A stretch of DNA of 64,000 nucleotides from Sycobia sp. Sy_11 (GCA_018907035.1 JACCIC010000125.1:1054001-1118000), one strand, 5' to 3'. Shown: positions 1 through 10,800, counted from the first letter of the stretch. The notes: generated by a model from the letters alone, not told the origin. Numbers and translations: made by a program.

Positions 1-1068
1 CAAAATTAAATAAAGGCTTATGTTTAATAAAGGCATATAGCGAGTCTGCTATGAGTAAAGAAACGATTTACGAGTGGTATAAGCGTTTTCAAGATGGCCG
101 CGAAAACGTTGAAGATGACGAACGACCCGGACATATACCCGAACGCCCAAGCACATCAACAACCGATGCAAACGTCAACAAAGTGAATGAAATGATTATG
201 AACGATCGCTGAATCACAATTAGAGCAGTCGCTGATGATGTTGGCATATCAGTTGGCTCATGCTATAGAATGTTTCGGATGTATTGGATACGAAACGTGT
301 GTCAGCAAAATTTGTTCCAAAATTGTTGAATTTCGAACAAAAACAGCGATGAATGAAAGTTGCTCAGGATTCGCTAAATGCAGTTAATAACGATGCTGAA
401 CTACTAAAACGTGTTATAACAATTGGCAAAACATGGGTTTACGGATATGATGTCGAAACTAAGGCTCAATCATCCCAGTGGAGGCATTCTGGATCGCCAA
501 GACCGAAAAAGGCTCGACAAGTGCGGTCGAATGTGAAGGTTATGCTCACTGTGTTCTTGGATTTTAATGGCATAGTGCATCATGAATTTTTCCACAAGGT
601 CAAACAATCGATAAGGAGTACTACCTACAAGTTCAACGCTGTTTGCGTGAAACAATCCGACAAAACGCCCGGATTTGTGGCAAAACAATTCATGGTTTTT
701 GCAGCACGATAATGCACCTGCTCACACTCCATTGCTTTTTCGTGAATTTTGGGCCAAAATCAAAACTTTAACGATGCCTCAGCCTCGATATTCGTCAGAT
801 ATGGCTGCATGTGACTTTTTTCTATTTCGAAAAATAAAGAGAACATTAAAAAGTTAGTGTTTTACAAGTATAGATAACGCTAAAAGTGAATTGCTGAAAG
901 AGCTAAAAGATCGAGTTTCAAAAGTGTATCGAGGATTGAAAATAGCGTTGGCATAAGTGCATTATATCCTAAGGGGATTCCTTTGAAGGGGACAAAATAG
1001 ATATTGATGAATATATAAATATTTTTTCAGAAAACGAAATTCTCGTTATCTTTTTATCACACCTCGTA
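1..1068 (+). pseudogene. mariner transposase remnant, 5' end outside window
   Basis: Decayed cut-and-paste transposase of the mariner family (DD34D). Visible in order: a helix-turn-helix-like EWYKRF region near 73-93, a TGA stop near 210, a frameshift near 270-300, the first catalytic block near 420-445 read as TIGKTWVYGYD where the family has TGDE, so the first Asp is lost. The second block HDNAPAHT lies near 690-720 in another frame, and the third, CDFFLF, near 808-826. The C-terminal part (to about 1020) is also frame-broken. The 3' end near 1066 reads CACACCTCGTA beside a TA, as expected of a mariner inverted terminal repeat. It cannot make a functional protein. The 5' terminal repeat is not in the window. 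Confidence 0.85.
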
Positions 1069-1079
1069 TAAAGGTCTCG

Positions 1080-1289
1080 GTTACGATTGAGCACTGTTTC
1101 CCCATATATACGTCGAGCTCCTCTTCTCTCTAAAATTCTGTCAATCTCGGCTGAAGCCGTGGTCATCAGTGCCACAGTGTTAATGAGAGCATGAAATTGT
1201 AACCCATAGCACTTGATGGGTACACTGATTTTCAGGCATCTTTGGTAGAGCTCCTGCTCGTTCGGGTATTGCATGTTGACTGAATCCAT
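1080..1289 (-). other. unassigned open frame beside the gypsy pol end
   Basis: A minus-strand frame starts with Met at 1289, 30 bases downstream of the pol stop at 1320-1322, and runs to 969. Its last third is the mariner 3' end read backwards, so only 1080-1289 can belong to the neighbouring element. The translation begins MDSVNMQYPNEQELYQRC and has no motif I recognise. Its position directly after a Ty3/gypsy pol end would suit a third open frame or the 3' untranslated/LTR part of that element. I cannot tell which. Confidence 0.3.
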
Positions 1290-1319
1290 GGGCCTCTGGT
1301 CGGCCCTTATATAGTTAAT

Positions 1320-1499
1320 TCAGGGTGGTATATTATCTAGATAATTATATTTTTCTCGTAAATCTTTGATGTGTATGTGCTTACTAATCTTTCCTTCATT
1401 ATTTTTTAGGTCAAAGATAACAGGAGATATCTTCTTGAAGATTACATAAGGACCCACATATTTTGGAACTAGCTTTGCGTTAAATGCCCCGATTTTGTC
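1320..1499 (-). pseudogene. Ty3/gypsy pol fragment, integrase C-terminus
   Basis: About 60 codons on the minus strand read as the C-terminal end of an LTR-retrotransposon integrase: KLVPKYVGPYVIFKKISPV followed by a K/H-rich tail with HIHIKDLRE and a stop at 1320-1322. The PKY.GPY.....SPV pattern is the chromodomain-like/GPY-F region that ends Ty3/gypsy Pol proteins. The reading breaks near 1505, and upstream sequence to about 1560 is frame-shifted. Only this end is left; catalytic residues, RT and LTRs are not seen. It lies tail to tail with the PolB remnant that starts near 1555. Confidence 0.65.
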
Positions 1500-1554
1500 G
1501 AATTATTCTTACGAAAAACAGATTGAAATAGTTCTACGTGTAATTTTGGACGAA

Positions 1555-3428
1555 CATTGCCCTGTTCTCGCTGTATAAGTATGATATCTTACAGATACTT
1601 CTATTATTTACGAATCTGTTTAATATTTTACTATGTTCTATTTTATACCTTTAGATTTTTCACTATCTCTCCTCCAGTTACTGATAGACTGTATATTTTT
1701 CTCCGTAAATCGACGAATTCCAGCTTAACTTTGCCATGGCATTCATCTTTCATTAATCCAGGTATTTTTTATCTACACGTGTATTCCATACTTATCATTT
1801 GCATCATAATCAGAATTATCAAATCTATGAATATTTTCTTTCATTATTTGATACATATCAAATTCCTCCACTTCATATACCAAGCTATCAGTTTCACTAT
1901 ACAAAAGTTTTCTGCCACTCTTAGATTCATTCAAGAGTAATGAAAATCGCAAATTTATGTCTGTAAATCAAATATAAAAGACCAACGCAAATAGGCTTTT
2001 TATTTAGGACACTTGCTTGTATTAGCTGAATAGTGACTAAATTTTCATCCAAAATAGCACAACTATGAAAATTTGCTAAAACTATGCGAATTTCTATTCC
2101 ATATGACCCTGAAAATTTATTTGCTAACTCTACATCAACGCGAGATCGTTCTCCCTAAATAAACTTTTCGTAAACAGCGTTAATTAAAAGTTTACAAAAG
2201 AGTTTTTCAAACTTATTCTTTGCTTGCTTTGTCAGTATTAAATTCTATATAAGGTTTGAGCCATGTTTCCTGCTCAAAGCTCAAAATTCTATGCACATTT
2301 TTTAATCGAAGACCATTATCCGATTCTGAATTATATATCTTTTCTTATCGTTCAACATATTTATCAGTTTCTTGTGTTTTGAACCTGGTGGTGTACGATG
2401 CTCTGCACAGAAAGGTAAATCACAATGCTTGTCGTGTATTTCGATATGACACTTTAAATATACTTTAGTAATATAAACTCTATTAGAATCTGCTGGAGTA
2501 TTGAGAAAGTCTTTCTCTGATTCATGGTGAATCTATTTGAATTTTCCAATTGGTAGATGTTGTACGATCGCTTACCCATATAGATTACTTATATCATAAT
2601 ATAAAAATATTTTCATTTGTTTTTTGTCGTATGATGCACTCATGTAAGGATAGTTTGTTTTTGCAAAGCGATTACAACATTTACTTATTTTATCTCGAAT
2701 GCCTTATTTAATAAATAATACTATATCAGTATGAGTTAAAAGCTCCAATTCAATTTTCATCATTTAAAGAGCTGCTGCAAATGTCACTCCTCAAGTACTC
2801 GTAGTGTAAAAATAAGCAGAAGAAAAGCCATGCAAAGAGCATCTTTAATGGAAGTGTTTCGAAAACTTTCAAAGGCATTAGCCAATAGTGGAATATCTAT
2901 TTTTAAGTATAAATCTGGATATTCTCCTAAGGTTTTTATATTGAACCTATCCCGTGCTTGAACAGCATGATTGTAGAATTCTTCAGAAATGTGTGAATCC
3001 GTTAATTTTTTATAAAATTTATTTTTCTCTGTCAGTTTTGTAGATGATAATCTATCTAATCTAACTATAAAATCGTATGGAAATATAACTTTTTATCTAA
3101 GAAGATCAATATTTTCATTAGAGAATCCATCTGATGAATTTCCTTTGCTGCTATTAAAAAATGTCCAATTTGCGATTCTTTAACGATGATGATTAAAATG
3201 GCTAAGAATCGATGAATCTAAAATTTACATCACAGCTATCCATATATATTGTGAATAAAATGTATTTTTCTCTATTACGCTGAATTAGAGAAACTCGGCC
3301 TTTCATCAACGAAAAAGTAGCAATCTCTTTTAAAATAAAATGTGTATGATAATTCAGATTACAAAAAACCACGGCAATGAATTTCGAGTTTTTATAATTC
3401 CAATTACATACATTATGAGTTGCTATTG
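1555..3428 (-). pseudogene. Polinton/Maverick-type DNA polymerase B, C-terminal half
   Basis: Decayed protein-primed family B DNA polymerase of the Polinton/Maverick type, read from 3435 down to about 1555 with many stops and frameshifts. Blocks in order: a second exonuclease-like block (VVFCNLN..THFILKE) near 3380-3330, a KLTD...YLK palm-lead block near 3000-2880, a motif A-like block (YYDISNLYG) near 2590-2560, a CDLPFC.EHR block near 2440-2400, a motif B-like block (KNKFEKLFCKLL.NAV) near 2210-2165, and a motif C-like SETDSL near 1910-1890 where the family has DTDS. The N-terminal half lies at 4318-5475 beyond an inserted mariner. It is not functional. Other Polinton genes (capsid, packaging ATPase, protease, integrase) are not seen nearby. 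Confidence 0.75.
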
Positions 3429-3429
3429 T

Positions 3430-4317
3430 GATCAAAATTGACCCAGACTTACAAAAAAAAAATTTTAACGTATGTTAATACAAATCTTTATTATCGCCTT
3501 CAAAATAATAGGCTCCTTTCGGCCCAATACAAACATGCCAACACTTAATTCAATTTTCCATACGCCTGTTCTAAGCCTCACTTGGGATTGCCTTCGGTTC
3601 CTTTAGCGAATTACTTTTTATGGCTTCAATGGACTCATTGTGCATTCGCCGAAGCGGATTTTTGAGTTTCGGAAAGAGGAAAAAGTCACAGTGAGCCAAA
3701 TCTGGCGAATACGATGTAAAAATCAGATACAATCGTACTGGAATGTTCCGGCACATTATCATGGTGAAAAAACCATGAACTGTCTGTCCAAAAATCCGGT
3801 CGTTTACGACGAATCGTTTTACGTAGATGCCTCAAAACGACCAAGTAGTACTCCTTATTGACCGTTTGACCTCCTGGAATGAATTTATGATGAACCACCC
3901 CATAGTAATCGAAAAAAACGATGTGAATCACCTTGATTTTCGATGAATGGGCGACTTGCGCGAGGCAAGTTTTCGACGACTACATGACCTTCACGGAATG
4001 CTTTGTGCCACTCAGATACTTGCGTTCGCGTAAAGTAGACTCTCAAAAACACTTCTGCAACATTTTCAATGATTCCGTAGCCGTAATTCCATTGGAAACA
4101 CAAAATTTGAAGCAAACTCTTTGATCAACATTTTTCTCCATAGTCAATATCGCCAGGCAAACTTTTTGCGTCGTAAACAGCTCACAAAAAACCACTAATG
4201 GAGATGTGGCGCTCAAATTTCATATGGACATCAAGAAAGGTTGTACCAATATGGAAAATTTTACCGATGCAGTTTACGCGCGGAGTTTAAATGCACCAGT
4301 TCAGGTCGAATTTGATC
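3430..4317 (-). mobile_element. mariner copy inserted in PolB remnant, degenerate
   Basis: About 890 bases with matching inverted ends: GATCAAAATTGACCCAGAC at the left and the complement of GATCAAATTCGACCTGAAC at the right. The minus strand encodes broken transposase pieces: QVSEWHKAF near 4010, a first-half fragment FFDYYGVVHHKF near 3910-3880, HHDNVPEHSS near 3770-3740 and SPDLAHCDFFLFPKLK near 3705-3660. The sequence between the N-terminal and central parts is missing, so the copy carries an internal deletion that removes the first catalytic Asp region. Same family as the fragments at 34228 and 52317. It splits PolB between a conserved H-L-T-G block and the following CNWNYK block. Confidence 0.8.
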
Positions 4318-5475
4318 ATATGATTTACGAAGCTCTGAAGCTAAACAGATAAGCTAAGCAGCTTGTTTCAAGCTGTAAAAATAATTTCTTATTTATCTAT
4401 TGTAAACAATGAAAACAATGAAAATTATACCATCCTGTAAGATGGCTACGATCTCTTACTGCAAGTTACTTATCTGGAATTGGGTTTCGACATATATGGC
4501 ACTCAGTCAACCATTGGAAAGATAATTCCTCCTGATCTTTGAATTTCATAGTTTTTTAAATTCTATAAAGTTTATCAATTTTTTCACCAATTGATTGTAG
4601 TTCTCGAACAAGCCATTCAGCAGGCGTCTGGTCTTCACTGCTCTTTTGTCAATATGATTTGTATGTGCAGTTAATCGACCGTCATAGCCGCATTGAAAAT
4701 AGTAGCCTACAGTATAAGCTTCATGAACTTGAAAATCATTTTCATTTTCGGTTGGCTTTAGTAAACATTCGAAATCTCTATAAATTATAAAAAATACTTC
4801 CTCTCTCTTCTTATTATCTTCAAACTTCAATATGTTAGTCAATGAGTTTGTTAAATTTATCCGACAAACATTTTTTACAATATTTTTTAAAAGATTTTTA
4901 CGATATTTTACGTGACTTTCTATCCGGTTTTCACTATAAAAAGTTTGCAAGTATTTTTCACAGCGATAAAGAAATCCTTTAGAAGTATGAGAATTATTTA
5001 TTTGTAAAACTAGAAGTTTGGAAAACTTTTAATCAGACATAACGGTGTTTAGTCAAACTACAATTCTCATCAGGATATGTAAATATTTCTTTCTGCGTAT
5101 TCATCTATGGCAAAATCCTGAATTAGAAGAAGATTTAGATGTTTGTCCTTTTTGTATGACGAAATATGACAAGGCGATACTTCATGCCAAGGTCCAAATT
5201 TCCTAAGCATGTATACATTTACCGAAATATTCTTCAGTTTTTCAAATTTAGAAACATATTTAAAGAAGTGAATTTTTTCAGTTTCCACTATAATGCACTA
5301 CCATCAGTGTACCTATTCTAACCACCAGTGCCCTGCTATACATTCTCCAATATGAATAAGAGAACTACTCAGTGTTGGATCACAACTATCATGGAATCCA
5401 ATGGGATACCGGAAATATCCCTTATTACAGCCTCGACGAAGCCTTACGAAGATGTTCCATTGGCATAAAAAAATT
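4318..5475 (-). pseudogene. Polinton/Maverick-type DNA polymerase B, N-terminal half
   Basis: N-terminal part of the PolB remnant that continues at 1555-3428. An open stretch at 5070-5288 reads KYVSKFEKLKNISVNVYML then KHLNLLLIQ, typical of the region upstream of the polymerase. The stretch at 4546-4950 carries the exonuclease I-type block YRDFECLL (Asp and Glu present) within FIIYRDFECLL. Near 4500-4400 a CHICRNPIP...VRDRSHLTG block with a stop in it matches the Cys/His-rich segment of these polymerases. Sequence 5290-5475 has no open frame but is similar to 53165-53400 in the second remnant, so it belongs to the same element. Confidence 0.72.
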
Positions 5476-5479
5476 TGAC

Positions 5480-5800
5480 ATTAAAAAAGTAAAAAAAATA
5501 TATCAGGTAAACAATCTCAATTAATAGAACAAGAAAGAATTTAAATTAAAATAGAAGAAACTCAAATCTGGTAATTTCAAATGCAAGTAATTTGCTCAAA
5601 AATGGTGATAATGGAAAATTTTTCCTCTTCTCTTCTCATTAAAAAAATTGAATTAAAGAATGACTTTTTTTGGGCACAAAACTGGAAAAGTATGTATTTG
5701 CATACTGGGTTGGTTGGGGTTTGGGTCGGGTGGGTCGGCAGTTCAAAAACCTTGAAAGCTTTCTACTTATCTATTTTCGGCTTTCAGTTTTATTTTATTA
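5480..5800. other. AT-rich spacer with a G-tract cluster
   Basis: No gene seen. It contains a compact run of five G-tracts of three or four at 5707-5734, separated by spacers of one to six bases, which satisfies the usual G-quadruplex pattern and stands out against the AT-rich surroundings. Confidence 0.5.
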
Positions 5801-5990
5801 CATTACATCACTTACATATTTCTGATTACTGCGTTACGTTATTTCACTTACATATATTTCCTTATGGCGTTACATTACTTCTCTTTCATATATTTTATTA
5901 GTGCATTACATTGTTTTACTTGCATATATTTCATTATTGCCTTTTATCATTTCACTTGCATATATTTCATTAGACCGTTATATTCGACTT
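5797..5990. repeat. 36-bp tandem repeat, about five copies
   Basis: Units start at about 5813, 5849, 5885, 5921 and 5957, each exactly 36 bases in the first four, beginning with a form of T(A/G/T)CATATATTT and ending in CACT or a variant. Half a unit precedes the array. Units differ by several bases. Because 36 is a multiple of three, long open frames run through it (HFTCIYFI-like repeats), but nothing else suggests a protein. Confidence 0.8.
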
Positions 5991-6109
5991 CTTTCATAAT
6001 TTTCCTAAATTTTTTATACTTACATTTTTTCCACACGGAACACAATTTCACAGACACTACCAGGCGTGCAGTCCTTTGCTATAAGTATTATTTGTTTGTT
6101 TTTATATGA

Positions 6110-6975
6110 CGAAGAGTGCTTCGAGTTCCTTTGAATACTTGCGGGATATGGTGATCATGCTCTATCAGAAGCAACGATAGATGATTTCAGCAGTTTTGAA
6201 ATAAGAATTTTGATTTGAAAAATGAAGAACGTGGAAGATCAGTAAAATAGTTTGAAGATACAGTATTGCAAAGAATATTGGATGAAGATTATATATTGAG
6301 TCAAAACAAATAGTAGAAATATTAAATGTTGCACAACAAATATTTTCTGACCTTTATAAAGCTATGGGAAACATGCACAAGTGTGGGAAATGGCTTCTAT
6401 ATGAATTGAATGAAAGGCAGATGGAAAACCGACAAAAAACTTGTATAATTTTGCTTCAAAGCCACGAAAGAAAATCAATTTTGCATTGAATTGTTACTAT
6501 AAATAAAAAATGTAACTCTCTTAAAAATCCTAAATGAAAACAGTAATGGGTTAATTTGGAACAATCTTTAATATTGACTGCAAAACCAGATCTATTTAGA
6601 AAGAAGATAATACTGTGTAGTATATTACACAGTAGTATAATACTGCGTAGTATATTACGGGTTGTTAAAACCTGGTGAAACAGTGAATACTAATGGCTAC
6701 CCAATACAAATGATCAATAAGAATTCTAAAAAAGTTATTCAGGATATCATTATACACTTGGCTGGAAGCTTCTACTCTATCCGCCCTTTATAACTAGGTT
6801 TGGCTAAACCGCTATTTGTTTTCGCAGCACATCGATTCCTATAAGGAAGTGGAAAACTGTGTGTTTGATTGATTTCCATCAAAAGACAAATAATTTTATT
6901 TGTGTGGTATCTACGCATTACCAGAAGGGTGATCAAAATGTGGAGAAAACAGTGGTCTATACTTTAAATAAAATA
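6110..6975 (+). pseudogene. mariner transposase remnant
   Basis: Heavily decayed mariner transposase. Recognisable pieces: a helix-turn-helix-like block from 6150 to 6240 (SEATIDDF then DLKNEERGRS), ILDEDYILSQKQIVEIL near 6275-6325, a linker block KCGKWLLYELNERQMENR near 6380-6435 (family WVPHELN.RQ..R) and HXIVTI near 6490. A LLKPGETVN block follows near 6665-6690, and the C-terminal GIYALPEG.SKCGENSG.YF near 6910-6965. The three catalytic Asp blocks are not recognisable; the second and third fall in a deletion between about 6720 and 6880. End repeats were not identified. Confidence 0.7.
6611..6634. repeat. 9-bp perfect inverted repeat in a short duplication
   Basis: TACTGTGTA and TACACAGTA are separated by six bases inside the mariner remnant. 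The neighbouring bases to about 6660 repeat the first arm and spacer with changes, so this is a small local duplication. Confidence 0.6.
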
Positions 6976-6979
6976 TTGT

Positions 6980-7555
6980 TCACTTTCCCAGCGCAACATT
7001 TTGTCCTTCGGTGCTATGCGTCCTTCTTCTTTTATTATGCTGCGTTGATATGCGAAAGGGGGAGGAACTATGCTTTAAGGCGTGTGCTTCACCTAGTTTA
7101 GAATACTGTAGTACTAGAATATAAACTATGAGGGGCTTAACTGTCTCTCCCGTACGTTGTCGCTTAATACCACTCTCCCGCGATTAGGTTCTGTTTAAGA
7201 TCTTACGCTTTTATATATTATAGCTGCTGAAAACAAAATAGCTGCTATCGGCCCAAAATCCTTAAGTCACTTTTATGTATATAATTTATTGTTCTACTTC
7301 TATGTTAAGGAAATAATCAATGGAGGATATAAAGAACACTATAATTCTTCGAAAAGAAAGATCTCACAGAGAGGGTCTACAGAAGCCAAGAGCGTGTTCT
7401 TCCATCGAGAGGAAACAAAGCTATGGATAAATGAGGTCTTCATAGAGGAATGGAGGTCTTCTGAAGCAAAGTTCCCCCTTTGCTAGACATAGTTTTAATG
7501 GGGAGTGTCGAAACCACAGCTATGCTACTTCGAGTTCTGGCACATATTTGGATAT
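6980..7555. other. no feature recognised
   Basis: Mixed-composition sequence after the mariner remnant. A 65-codon frame at 7289-7486 has no recognisable motif. Nothing else is supported. Confidence 0.3.
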
Positions 7556-7559
7556 AGAC

Positions 7560-8028
7560 TGGTCTGTGTCTAAATATGTCTACGTGCCAGTATGTCCATG
7601 TCATATCTACTGATAGATAAATGGAGATCAGTTACTATCAGCAGAAAACGATACTCCCCAGAAAAAAATTGATAAATGGCAGGACATCTCTGTCTACGGC
7701 CAGAACAGAAACCTTCTCGTGGAAGTCTACGATAATAACTCGATATTTATTTGTATGGTCAGAACGCAAGACTCCTCCTAAAAATCATTGAAAGATAAAT
7801 GAATATCCGATTTTACCGTTTGAACACAAAATTCTTGATAGAACTCGTCGATAATCCTCTGGACATCGGCTACTACTGTCTGGAAATGCAAGTGCTTAGA
7901 AAAGTAGTCGATAAATATCTGGACATCCTCCTGTACGCTCGAAATACGAAAATTATTTGTGTAAGCTATTCATCGATAAATAGATATCGGTTTCTACCAA
8001 CCGAACAAGAAACTACAATTTATCTCTG

Positions 8029-8030
<2 letters not shown>
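7560..8030. repeat. diverged 60-bp satellite array, site 1
   Basis: About seven diverged units, most beginning near GATAAAT or GATAAT and spaced by roughly 55-65 bases; the one starting near 7850 is 60 bases. Units such as the one with CTGGACATC...ACTGTC...GAACTCGTC align in the same orientation with the units at 59290-59470 and in reverse with those at 34690-34940. The array runs into a (TA)n microsatellite. Confidence 0.6.

Positions 8031-8031
<1 letters not shown>

Positions 8032-8081
<50 letters not shown>
8032..8081. repeat. (TA)n microsatellite
   Basis: About 25 uninterrupted TA units directly after the satellite array. Confidence 0.97.
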
Positions 8082-8083
<2 letters not shown>

Positions 8084-8084
8084 C

Positions 8085-9182
8085 GACGAGTACGAATACT
8101 CGCGGAAAAATTTAATAATTATATTGAAATTAATTTGACGCGGAAAACTTGGCGCGTAGAGAGATAGAAAATTGAGAGCGCGAAGGCACTCGAATGCATG
8201 CTCCCTCTCTACGAGCCGACACGAGCTCCGCAGCCAGTATAGACCACGCGCTTGTGGGTGCGACGCAGTGCAGTAAGGAGGGAGCGCGGTGAGGTGAGAG
8301 AGGAACGGTCTCAGAGTGGGGTACCGCTCATCTCTGAAACTTCAATAAGCAGCACTCTGCCTGAAAAATCTAGTGTGCCACCAACCTTGAAAGCAGCTTG
8401 ACAAGGGGGACCTGTCGTCGGCGCGATAGCGGGCGACAAGTCTCGGGAGAACTCGGCGCGCGCGAAAACCTTGATAATATATTTGATGTAAAGTCCGAGC
8501 GAGGACTAGAATAAAAGAAAGAAAATATAATTTTTCTTTTATAGATTTTAAGTCCAAGGACTTTGTCTCTTTTTTCTATCTTCATAGGTTAAAACATCGG
8601 CAGCTGGGGAAATGAACGGTGGCATGCCCCATGCCGAAAGTTATGTAAAATTTTTGTAAATAGTAATTTTAGTTTCTTTTCCCTTTTGTGTTTATTAAAT
8701 TTACGCAATAAATTTTCTACTAAATGTTAGATTAAATATTTATTATTTTAAAAGAAAAGAAAATTCTATCCAAAATAAGTCTATGAAATACTAATATACT
8801 ATCTTCTTCTGGCGTATTGAGCGAGAGTAAGAAGTATATTTAAATAAGACCTAAGCTAATAAAAAACAATAGGATAAATATATTGTCTTCCTCTGGCGTG
8901 TTGAACGAGAGAGAAAATTATATTTCTTTGATTAATATGGAAGGGCTAGTACACTGATAGCAATTTAGTGGCTTGCTGAGCCGAAGCCATGCTTTTCTAG
9001 TGTGTAGCCCGCTTAATTAATTGCCGCTATACAAGCAAAACTGGTGGCGTGTTAAGCGACGAGTGGCCGAGGCGTGCTAAGTCGGAGCCGTGCTTGTACA
9101 GCGAGTAGGAAGGTTAGAGCAGGTGTGTCGGGAGGGACCGTGAAAAGAACCTGGTAGCGTGCTGATTGACCAGGAGCTGATG

Positions 9183-9183
<1 letters not shown>
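8085..9183. other. GC-richer block with recurring GGCGTGTTRARCGA motif
   Basis: This kilobase is richer in C, G and CpG than its surroundings. A short motif resembling GGCGTGTTAAGCGA occurs at about 8813, 8895, 9045 and more weakly 9154, with spacing of roughly 80-150 bases. No open frame of note and no clear LTR ends are seen. Such composition and internal repetition suit an LTR or untranslated region of a retroelement, but there is no coding neighbour to prove it. Confidence 0.35.

Positions 9184-9184
<1 letters not shown>

Positions 9185-9228
<44 letters not shown>
9185..9228. repeat. (TA)n microsatellite
   Basis: About 22 uninterrupted TA units ending at the start of a mariner-like terminus (CGAGGGTTATTT). 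Confidence 0.97.
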
Positions 9229-9229
<1 letters not shown>

Positions 9230-9770
9230 GAGGGTTATTTAAAACGTATGTTTCACTGTGTTCGGAAGAAAATAAAATACTATTGTTTCAGCCGATAAAA
9301 ATTATTTGACTTTATTTTCTTACTTTAAAATTATTTTTCTACGTAATCGTCCTAGACTTCAATATATTTTTTGTATCTTTTTGCAAGTTTCAACAAACCT
9401 TTCTTAAAATTTGGCGTGCTCTATATTTGGATCGACAATTTATCGACATGTTTGATTTCATCATTTGAACCTTGTCGTGTGTGCTTTGATGTTTCAATTC
9501 TAGATTTTCGGCCGGTGCATTATAGTGATGAACCATATCTTTTTATTTATTAAGTGAGATCGCATATTTTTACTTCATTCTATCAACGTTGCAATGACTC
9601 TACGTAGTATTGATCATTTTTGTGCGTGGTTCATCTAGTTCAACCCACTGATTAAACTATTTTTTGCTTTCAAGAGTGTAGTGGTGAATCGACGCAAATA
9701 TGCTCTGTGGTTTCAGTTGTACACCTTCAAATTCTCCATAAAGACAGCTTTGAGGTTAATTTATGCAAAA
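9229..9770 (-). pseudogene. mariner remnant, C-terminal end
   Basis: The minus strand has KRYKKYIEV..DYVEK near 9370-9320, the family's C-terminal W..C....GDYVEK pattern in decayed form. The left border CGAGGGTTATTTAAAACGTA looks like a mariner terminal repeat. A patch near 9520-9490 may be the HHY block, displaced by rearrangement. No catalytic Asp can be assigned. Confidence 0.5.
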
Positions 9771-9774
9771 TGAT

Positions 9775-10325
9775 ATTTTATTTAATTTACCTTTACTTTG
9801 ATTTCAGGAACTATAACTTGGCGTACGCTCAACTTGCTTAGGCCCTTGGTCGCTCAATCTGACACCAAGTTATTAAAACGCATGTTCCTGTATAAGGAGT
9901 GCAATTCTCGCTCTCGCTCAACCTGTGAGATTCTGAATTATAACTTCTCCCTTTTTTCATTAAGTCTTGGGGGTTTTTTAAATTCAATTAATTAAATTTA
10001 ATTTGTATTTAACAAAAACAATAATTTATTTCTAGTAAAAATTATAATTCGAAAAAACAGTTGTATAGTAAATTTAAAAACGTAAGAAATATCGCCGCTG
10101 TGATAGTGACCTCTGTTTCTTTTCTGATGAACAGTCCGTTGGACAATATCATCTCCGGACAAATAAATAAAATATTTTTATTAATTATTATTATTATACA
10201 AAATGAAATCCCAGAATGATTTTATTTAAGTCAGTGTTTGATTTTTATAATTACTAATTGTAACTGTCCAATTATTTTTTGCATAATTGTAAGATTATGT
10301 TATCGTTCATAATTATACATAATTT
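9775..10325. other. AT-rich spacer, no feature recognised
   Basis: No gene or terminal repeat could be supported here. Confidence 0.3.
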
Positions 10326-10329
10326 TAGC

Positions 10330-10800
10330 ATTAGCAAAGTAGAATATAAGATTTAAATTAATAAATATTTTTATCGGTCTTGCAGTCTTTATAATATCAT
10401 AAATTAGTTAAAATAATGACTAAAATAATGACTAAATCAGTTTAGATCCTGAAGATGAACCGTAGCGGTTCGAAACGTCGGACAAGACGGTAAACCTAAA
10501 TTTAAAGTGGTAGAGGCAGTCAGGTTGTCCTGTACTAACATAGAATAAGTACTTTTATTATTTTTTATTTTTATTTTTATTTTATTATTAATTTTATTTT
10601 ATTTTTAATTTTCTGATATAATTTATTGTAGTAATAAGTTTTATTTCAGATTCTACGGGAGTGATTATAAACAAGAACAGTCTGTCATTATTGTAGTATA
10701 ATATATTATAAGACAAAGAATAAGACCGATAAAAATATTGATTAATTTAATTCAATACAGTCGACATAAATGCAATTTTTAATTTTAGAATATAAGATTT
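10330..10800 (+). repeat. Penelope-type terminal repeat, copy A
   Basis: A segment shared with 35360-35690 and, in parts, with 38231-38306 and 43237-43740. Order: the hammerhead-like fold at 10449-10492, then GGCAGTCAGGTTGTCCTG near 10515-10535, a long A/T tract, GTGATTATAAACAAG near 10660, and GACCGATAAAAATATTGATT near 10725. An inverted partial copy of the last block lies upstream at about 10355-10400. The 38.2-kb copy follows directly on a Penelope-like GIY-YIG coding end, which assigns the repeat to that class. Repeats with inverted pieces at element ends are known for Penelope-like elements. Confidence 0.6.
10441..10500 (+). ncRNA. hammerhead-like ribozyme motif (candidate)
   Basis: CTGAAGA (10449-10455) fits the conserved CUGANGA core. 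A 6-bp stem follows (GAACCG 10457-10462 with CGGTTC 10466-10471, three-base loop), then GAAA (10472-10475), then a 4-bp stem CGTC/GACG (10476-10479 with 10486-10489). The copy at 38239 keeps the core and both helices with different bases. Penelope-like elements are known to carry hammerhead ribozymes. Departures: one extra T before the stem after CTGAAGA, an extra G before the expected UH cleavage site, and no convincing stem I. Activity is therefore uncertain. Confidence 0.45.
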
